Shown here one piece after another: positions 59,351 to 64,000 of a stretch of 64,000 nt of DNA. This stretch comes from Halobaculum gomorrense (lineage in GTDB: Archaea; Halobacteriota; Halobacteria; Halobacteriales; Haloferacaceae). The stretch lies in the NCBI RefSeq assembly GCF_900129775.1, contig NZ_FQWV01000002.1, positions 467,145-531,144 on the forward strand, read 5' to 3'. Numbering within the stretch: position 1 is the stretch's first letter; each line of letters starts with the position of its first letter. A program made the position numbers and the translations under genes. Below the pieces are notes generated by a model, which saw nothing but the letters and a program-made list of their open reading frames with translations, searched no databases and had not been told where the DNA came from.

Positions 59351-60631
59351 TCAGGGCCGTCGATCGGCGATCTCCAGCACTGCGGCGGTGAGGAAGTCGA
59401 CGCCAATGCCCAGCGACTCCTCCTCGACGTCGAAGGTGCTCGTGTGGTGGCCGCCGGGGTGGTCGGTTCCGACGCCGACGTACGTCGCGTGGCCGCCGTT
59501 CTCCTGCACCGCCTGCATCATGTACGTCGCGTCCTCGCTCCCGCCCAGTTCGTCGCGCTCGATCACGTTCATCACGCCGTCGATGTCGCCGGCGACGGGC
59601 GCGATAGCGTCGATCAGCTCCTGATCGCTGGTCGCCGACGGGGCGCGCCCGAGCGTCTCGACGTCCACGTCGACCTCGTGCATCTCTGCGGCCGACTCGA
59701 TCACGGTCTCTGCTTTCTCGTCCATGTACTCCATCACCTCGGTGGTGCCGCCGCGCACCTCGCCCTCGATGAAGCACTCCTCGGGGATGATATTCGTCGC
59801 GGTGCCGCCGCCGACGATGCCAGCGTTCACTCGGGTCGGGCCCTCGGCGTGGCGGGGGATGCCGTAGAGGTTCTGGATGGCGGCGGCCGCGGCCTGCACC
59901 GTGTTGCGCCCCTGCTCGGGGTGGCCGCCGGCGTGGCTCGGCTCGCCCTCGAACTCCGCGAGGAAGTGCGAGACCGCGAGGAAGCCGTCGATGCCGCAGA
60001 TCACCTCGCCCGTCGGGTGATCGAGACCGACGTGCGCGGCGAGGAAGTACTCCACGTCGTCGATCAGGTCCGACTCTGCCATCGGCTGTCCGCCGACGAT
60101 CTGCTCCTCGCCGGGCTGGAAGAACACCTTCAGCGTCCCCTCGAACTCAGAGACGAGGACCTCGTCGATCAGCCCGAGGCCGAACGTCGCGTGCGCGTCG
60201 TGGCCGCACGCGTGCATGTACCCCTCGTGTTCGGAGCGGAACCCCTCGCCCGCGGGCGCGTGTTCGCCGTCCTCAGATTCGAGGATCGGGAGCGCGTCGA
60301 TGTCGACGCGGACGCCGACCACCGGCCCCTCGCCGCGTTCGAGCACGGCGACGGCGCCGGTGTATCCCCCCTCGATCTCTGCGAGCACGTCCTCGCGCGC
60401 GCCGGCGTCGCTGGCGCGCTCGAACCACTCGTCGAGCTCGTCGTCGTCGGGGACGTTCATCCGCTCGGCGCCGAGTATCTCCGGGCCGTAGTGGACCGCG
60501 GTGAGGTCGCGTTGTTCGAGTTCGTCGACGATCCGGGCGGTGGTGTAGAACTCGCACCACGCCGGCTCGGGGTGGCGATGGAGGTCGCGGCGGAACGCCG
60601 ACAGGTCGTCGTGAGCGACGGTCTGGCTCAT
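59351..60631 (-). CDS. M20-family amidohydrolase/peptidase (AbgA/B-like)
   Basis: A 426-residue cytosolic zinc or manganese hydrolase of the M20D group. Metal-binding blocks are visible: HACGHDAHATFG near residue 140, FQPGEEQIVGGQP near 171, AAHVGLDHPTGE near 195 and HPGGHHTSTFD near the end. The dimerisation domain lies in the middle (SHAGGHPEQGRN, GIVGGGTATNIIPEE). Wording is nearest to aminobenzoyl-glutamate and indole-acetyl-amino-acid type amidohydrolases, which cleave N-acyl amino acids. An acidic 25-residue stretch near residue 60 is unusual for the family. The ATG at 60631 fits the RRDLHRHPEPAWCEF start. Confidence 0.9.
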   Translation of the reverse strand: MSQTVAHDDLSAFRRDLHRHPEPAWCEFYTTARIVDELEQRDLTAVHYGPEILGAERMNVPDDDELDEWFERASDAGAREDVLAEIEGGYTGAVAVLERGEGPVVGVRVDIDALPILESEDGEHAPAGEGFRSEHEGYMHACGHDAHATFGLGLIDEVLVSEFEGTLKVFFQPGEEQIVGGQPMAESDLIDDVEYFLAAHVGLDHPTGEVICGIDGFLAVSHFLAEFEGEPSHAGGHPEQGRNTVQAAAAAIQNLYGIPRHAEGPTRVNAGIVGGGTATNIIPEECFIEGEVRGGTTEVMEYMDEKAETVIESAAEMHEVDVDVETLGRAPSATSDQELIDAIAPVAGDIDGVMNVIERDELGGSEDATYMMQAVQENGGHATYVGVGTDHPGGHHTSTFDVEEESLGIGVDFLTAAVLEIADRRP

Positions 60632-60717
60632 ACTCGGGGGTCCGCGTCGTCCGGCTTAAAGCCGTGTCTCGCGGAACCGCCCGGACGAACAGACGCACCA
60701 CAGCTGTCGACTCGGTG

Positions 60718-61164
60718 TTACTCGGCGTCTGCGTCGTCCTCGCTGTGTCGGACCGTGAGCACGGGCTGGTTCGCCGAGCGGACGACCCGCTCTGTGACCG
60801 ACCCGAGGAGGTAGCGGTCGAGCCCGCGGCGGCCGTGGGTTCCCATCACGATCATGTCGATGTCGTGATCGTCGGCGTACTCGAGGATCGAGCGGTAGGC
60901 GATGCCCGAGACGACCGCCTCGACCACGGGGATGTCCGCCTCGTCGGCGGCCGTCGAGATCCGGGCAACGGCGTCCTCGCCCTCGGTTTCGAGCGCCTCG
61001 GCGACGATGTCGGTTCCGGCCTCGATGCCCGAGTAGGCGGTCGCGTCGACAACGTACAGCGCGTGCAGCGTCGCGTCGAAGCGCGCCGCGAGCGTCACCG
61101 CGTGCTCGACGGCGGCGTCGGCCGCGGGGCTCCCGTCGGTCGGCACCAGGATGTCGTTGTACAT
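60718..61164 (-). CDS. Universal stress protein (UspA family)
   Basis: A 148-residue single-domain UspA protein. It starts MYNDILVPTDGSPAADAAVEHA and ends with the ATP-binding VMGTHGRRGLDRYLLGSVTERVVRSANQPVLTVR, so ATP binding is likely. The C-terminal ten residues are acidic. Haloarchaea carry many copies, with roles in stress tolerance. It is upstream of and convergent with nothing; a 90-base gap separates it from a small same-strand gene behind it, with which it may share a transcript. Confidence 0.93.
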   Translation of the reverse strand: MYNDILVPTDGSPAADAAVEHAVTLAARFDATLHALYVVDATAYSGIEAGTDIVAEALETEGEDAVARISTAADEADIPVVEAVVSGIAYRSILEYADDHDIDMIVMGTHGRRGLDRYLLGSVTERVVRSANQPVLTVRHSEDDADAE

Positions 61165-61254
61165 GCGGTCGACCCTACGACCGCCAGTCGAAAAAGTCGG
61201 TGGTCGGTTCTCGATCGACGAGGGAAACCGACGCCTCGCCGTCTCTGGCGGCGC

Positions 61255-61599
61255 TCACTCGGGCCCGTCCGGGTCGTCGTCGCGATTCGGTTCCGCCGCG
61301 CGGTTCGCGCGGACGGCGTCCTCGCAGGCGCGCAGGGCATCGTACCGGTCCTCCTCGCCCTCGACATCGACCGATTCGACGACCTCCCAGGCGCCCCCGA
61401 GGAAGTCGAGGCCCTTCACCCACGCGTCGGTCGCGAGGAGGAGCCCCTCGGCGCCGTCGGCGGCGCCGTTGGCCTCGGCGGCCTCGGAGTCGGTGTCGCT
61501 CTCGACGGCGACGGCGAGTTCGACCGAGTCCGCGCGGTTCAGGGAGGCGACCTCGCCGTCGGTGAGCGGACGGCCGGGGAGGGATGCGACCAGCGACAT
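61255..61599 (-). CDS. Uncharacterised small acidic protein
   Basis: A 114-residue frame from the ATG at 61599. It begins with a strand-rich stretch (MSLVASLPGRPLTDGEVASLNRADSVELAVAV), has an Asp/Ala/Glu-rich centre, then a LLATDAWVKGLDFLGGAWEVVESVDVEGEEDRYDALRACEDAV region, and a disordered acidic tail. It has no signal or membrane segment. Codon composition is convincing for a real haloarchaeal gene, but I recognise no family. It lies upstream of the stress-protein gene on the same strand. Confidence 0.6.
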   Translation of the reverse strand: MSLVASLPGRPLTDGEVASLNRADSVELAVAVESDTDSEAAEANGAADGAEGLLLATDAWVKGLDFLGGAWEVVESVDVEGEEDRYDALRACEDAVRANRAAEPNRDDDPDGPE

Positions 61600-61743
61600 A
61601 CCCGTCGGTCGGCGACCGCGAGGAATGAGGGTGTCGTCTCGGTGCGACCGCCGTCCCGACGCGGCGGCGTCCGCGAGTCGCACGGGCGCCTCGAACCGGG
61701 AGAAACCCGAAGACATACTACCGCGGCGGGGACACGGCCGGGT

Positions 61744-63408
61744 ATGTCCGACGGCGACGGCACCGGCGCGACGCGGCACGCGGGGCTCGACCGAACCGTC
61801 CTCGCGGTCGCTGTCGTCGTCGTCCTCGCGCTCGTCGCCCGCTTCGCGTTCCTCGGCGCCCGCCCGTTCCACTGGAGCGAGGGCCGCGTGGGGTACTGGA
61901 CGCTCCGCTACCTCGACACCGGCGTCTACTCGTATCGACCGACGGCGGGCGGTCCGGTGGTCTACCTCGCGACGCGGTGGGCGATCGGCCTTTTCGGACC
62001 CTCCGACGCGGCCGCTCGATCCGCGGTCGCGCTCGTCGGGGGACTGCTCCCCGCGGCCGCGCTGCTGTTTCGCGGCCCTCTGCGCGACGACGAAACGGTC
62101 GCGCTGTCGGCGCTGCTCGCGGGGTCACCGCTGCTCGTCTACTACTCGCGGTTCCTCCGCGGCGACGTGCTCGCGGCCGCGTTCGGCCTGCTCGCCGTCG
62201 GCGGCGTCGTCCGCCACCGGACCACGGACGCCCGCTGGCCGCTCTATCTCGCGGCGGCGGCGCTCGCGCTCGCGCTCGGCTCCTCGGGGTTCGCCGTGGT
62301 GTACCTCCCGCTGTGGCTGCTGGCGGGCGCGCTCGTGCTCGATGAGGCGCGCGTCCGGGGCGTTCCCGCGGCGACGCACGCCCGGCTCGGCGCCGGCGCG
62401 GCCTGGCTCCGCACCGAGTCGACGACGCTCGCGCGCGCGTTGTTCGTGTTCCTCGGCGTCGCGCTGTGGGTGTTCGCCCCCCGCGGCGGCGGCGTCGAGC
62501 CCGGGCTGGGGACCCCCGCGACGCTGCCGGCGGCGGTGTCGTTCGCGTTCGTCGAGGCGCCCGAGCGGTTCGTCTCGCTGCGGTTGGCGGCACGGCTCTC
62601 GCCGCCGGCGACCGGGAACTCGTTTCTCCCGGCGGTCGTCGGCTACGCCAGAACGCTCGTCGCCACGGCGTGGCCGGCGCTGCTGTTCGGCCTCGTCGGA
62701 TTCCTCCGCGACCGCTACAGCTCCGGTAGCCGCGGCGTCGTCGCTTTCGGCGCGTACGCCGGGGGGTTCGGCCTGATCGCGTTCCCAATCGCGTCGATGG
62801 GCGTCGAGCCGTGGACGGCGGTGCACGTCGTCCCGCTGTTCGCACTCCCCGCCGCCGTCGGCCTCGCGTGGGTCGCGCGCGGGCTCCGAGCGCGCGCGAC
62901 GGCGACCGACCCGGCGTGGCTCGTCGCCGTGCTCCTCGTCGCATCCGCGGGACTCGTCGGCTACGGCGCGACTGCGACCGACGCGTACGCCGAGCCCGAG
63001 CCCGGCTCCGCGTTCGCGCAGTTCGCGCAGCCGTCGGACGATATCGACCCGATGCTCGCGGCCGCCGAGGCCGCCATCGCCGACGGCGGCGACTCCGGAG
63101 GCGCGGACGTGGCGTACGTCGGCGACCGGCTGTACACCGAACAGGAGTACGCCCTCCCGCCGGTCGCGGCCGCCGATCGCGAGGCGTGGGGGGCGCGGCT
63201 CCCGCTGCAGTGGTACTTCGAACGGATGGACGCCGAGACGACGAGCGTCCGCGCGGCGAGCCGGTTCGACGGCGACGCGCCGCCGGTGGTCGTCACTACT
63301 CCGGACCGGCGCGTCTCGGTGAACACCAACATCGGTGAGGGGTATCGCCAGTACGACGTCCACCTCGGGCTGTGGGACCGGCGAGTCGTCGTGTTCGTCG
63401 AGGCGTGA
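61744..63408 (+). CDS. Polytopic membrane protein of the TIGR03663/Agl23-like (GT39-fold) type
   Basis: A 554-residue membrane protein with about 11 TM helices and a large C-terminal extracytoplasmic region (from about 430). The arrangement RFAFLGARPFHWSEGRVGYWTLRYLDTGVYSYRPTAGGPVVYLATR near the N-terminus resembles the first external loop of GT39/ArnT-like glycosyltransferases, with an acidic residue after the first helix. I recall haloarchaeal TIGR03663 proteins tied to the flippase step of S-layer N-glycosylation (Agl23). No other agl genes are nearby, so the role is inferred. A box at 61711-61718 supports the ATG at 61744. Confidence 0.85.
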   Translation: MSDGDGTGATRHAGLDRTVLAVAVVVVLALVARFAFLGARPFHWSEGRVGYWTLRYLDTGVYSYRPTAGGPVVYLATRWAIGLFGPSDAAARSAVALVGGLLPAAALLFRGPLRDDETVALSALLAGSPLLVYYSRFLRGDVLAAAFGLLAVGGVVRHRTTDARWPLYLAAAALALALGSSGFAVVYLPLWLLAGALVLDEARVRGVPAATHARLGAGAAWLRTESTTLARALFVFLGVALWVFAPRGGGVEPGLGTPATLPAAVSFAFVEAPERFVSLRLAARLSPPATGNSFLPAVVGYARTLVATAWPALLFGLVGFLRDRYSSGSRGVVAFGAYAGGFGLIAFPIASMGVEPWTAVHVVPLFALPAAVGLAWVARGLRARATATDPAWLVAVLLVASAGLVGYGATATDAYAEPEPGSAFAQFAQPSDDIDPMLAAAEAAIADGGDSGGADVAYVGDRLYTEQEYALPPVAAADREAWGARLPLQWYFERMDAETTSVRAASRFDGDAPPVVVTTPDRRVSVNTNIGEGYRQYDVHLGLWDRRVVVFVEA

Positions 63409-63645
63409 ACGCCGCTCGCGGCGACGTGTCGGTCGACCGGTCGCTCGACGGACGATCTAGTGGCTGACAGGCAGTCGAGAGCCAGCGGCGGGGCGCTCTA
63501 GCGTCGTCGCGCGACGGGTGACTGCACACCCGCGTCGCCGTCGCGCGCCAGTCGTCAACTCACGACGGGGCTGGTGTCGGTATCACGGAAAAACGTTCGC
63601 GCGATCGTTGGGTTCGGGCCGCGTCGATGCTGTTGGCTTCCCCGG

Positions 63646-64000
63646 TCAGCGGAAGCCCATCGCTTCGATCTGCTCTTGATAGCGGTTGCGGATGGTGACC
63701 TCGGTGACCTGGGCAACGTCGGCGACCTCGCGCTGGGTCTTCTTCTCGTTGCACAGCAGGGATGCGGCGTAGATGGCCGCGGCGGCGAAGCCCGTGGGCG
63801 ATTTCCCCGAGAGCAGTCCCTGCTCGGCCGACACGTCGATGATCTCGGTCGCCTTCGCCTGCGTCTCCTCGCTGAGTCCGAGCGCGGAGGCGAACCGCGG
63901 GACGAACTGCTTGGGGTCGACCGGCTTCAGCTCGAGCCCGAGCTCTTGGGAGATGTAGCGGTAGGTCCGACCGATCTCCTTCTGCTCGACGCGCGACACC
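63646..64000 (-). CDS. tfb: Transcription initiation factor TFB, C-terminal part (5' end beyond window)
   Basis: The visible 117 codons are the C-terminal cyclin repeat of archaeal TFB. They start in [20 protein letters not shown], continue through [55 protein letters not shown] and end with a helix-turn-helix [28 protein letters not shown] that reads the BRE upstream of TATA boxes. The frame stays open to the window edge, so zinc ribbon, B-finger and first cyclin repeat lie outside. Haloarchaea encode several TFBs; which one this is cannot be told from the C-terminus alone. Confidence 0.95.
   Translation of the reverse strand, partial: VSRVEQKEIGRTYRYISQELGLELKPVDPKQFVPRFASALGLSEETQAKATEIIDVSAEQGLLSGKSPTGFAAAAIYAASLLCNEKKTQREVADVAQVTEVTIRNRYQEQIEAMGFR

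Noticed and set aside
56617..59391. 924-codon frame over the second permease and the reductase
   Set aside because: Arg/Gly-rich shadow frame; both underlying genes are well supported in another frame.

Overview
The window is a continuous piece of a haloarchaeal chromosome (class Halobacteria). The evidence is very high G+C with G/C-rich third codon positions, acidic proteins, Tat-lipobox secreted proteins (halocyanin-like copper protein, BMP-type binding protein), an archaeal TFB, a geranylgeranyl-reductase-family flavoprotein, and many small haloarchaea-only families. Many genes have an AT-rich TATA-like box 26-31 bases upstream of the start codon, which predicts leaderless mRNAs; I used this to choose several starts. 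The genus cannot be fixed from sequence alone. Most of the window looks like core chromosome. I found no rRNA, tRNA, CRISPR array, intact transposase or prophage.

Layout. 1-5 kb: a K+ channel with RCK domains (cut by the left edge), a CDGSH iron-sulfur protein, cytochrome oxidase subunit III, two small haloarchaeal proteins, and a polytopic membrane protein overlapping a membrane-anchored C2H2 zinc finger. 5-10 kb: a large multidomain protein (sensor-like N-terminus, acidic linker, coiled coil, nuclease-like C-terminus), a winged-helix regulator, purA with a palindrome in its promoter, and an unknown protein. 10-14 kb: redoxin-like protein, UbiA prenyltransferase, DUF547 protein, Trm112-like protein and two membrane proteins. 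14-17 kb: a cobalamin pair (double-domain CbiX and a DR2241-type Fe-S protein). 17-26 kb: cysS, a tandem universal stress protein, DUF357, trxB, an intergenic block of stacked hairpins, a ZIP metal transporter, an M24 peptidase and an NCS2 nucleobase permease. 26-37 kb: PfkB kinase with a TIM-barrel isomerase, a 7TM-PAS-PAS histidine kinase, acyl-CoA dehydrogenase with a stray copy of its own 3' end, a RIO-like kinase, halocyanin-like protein, DUF4112, aldehyde dehydrogenase and a xylose-dehydrogenase-like oxidoreductase. 37-46 kb: a frameshifted small gene, a nitrilase-family amidohydrolase with a CoxG-like protein, small regulators, an LEA-type surface protein, an AbrB-PhoU regulator, an ATP-NAD-kinase-like protein, DoxX and a DICT-domain protein. 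46-50 kb: a COG1361-type surface protein coupled to an RND/MMPL exporter. 50-64 kb: acylphosphatase, a phosphohexomutase, a complete nucleoside-type ABC importer (binding protein, double ATPase, two permeases), a geranylgeranyl reductase, an M20 amidohydrolase, a stress protein, an Agl23/TIGR03663-like membrane protein and the C-terminal part of TFB.

Functional threads. Nucleobase/nucleoside handling recurs (NCS2 permease, BMP ABC importer, purA, a PfkB kinase), although the genes are not one operon. Redox functions also recur (thioredoxin reductase, redoxin, DoxX, CDGSH, halocyanin, oxidase subunit III). The strongest non-coding signals are near-perfect inverted repeats in the promoters of purA, the histidine kinase, trxB/DUF357, doxX and the ABC importer. 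Others are the hairpin block after trxB, a solitary hairpin resembling the end of an IS200/IS605-TnpB element, and a duplicated acyl-CoA dehydrogenase 3' end. I did not find a clear new multi-gene defence or mobile system. The least explained coding loci are the 788-residue protein at 5.2-7.5 kb and the COG1361-RND pair.
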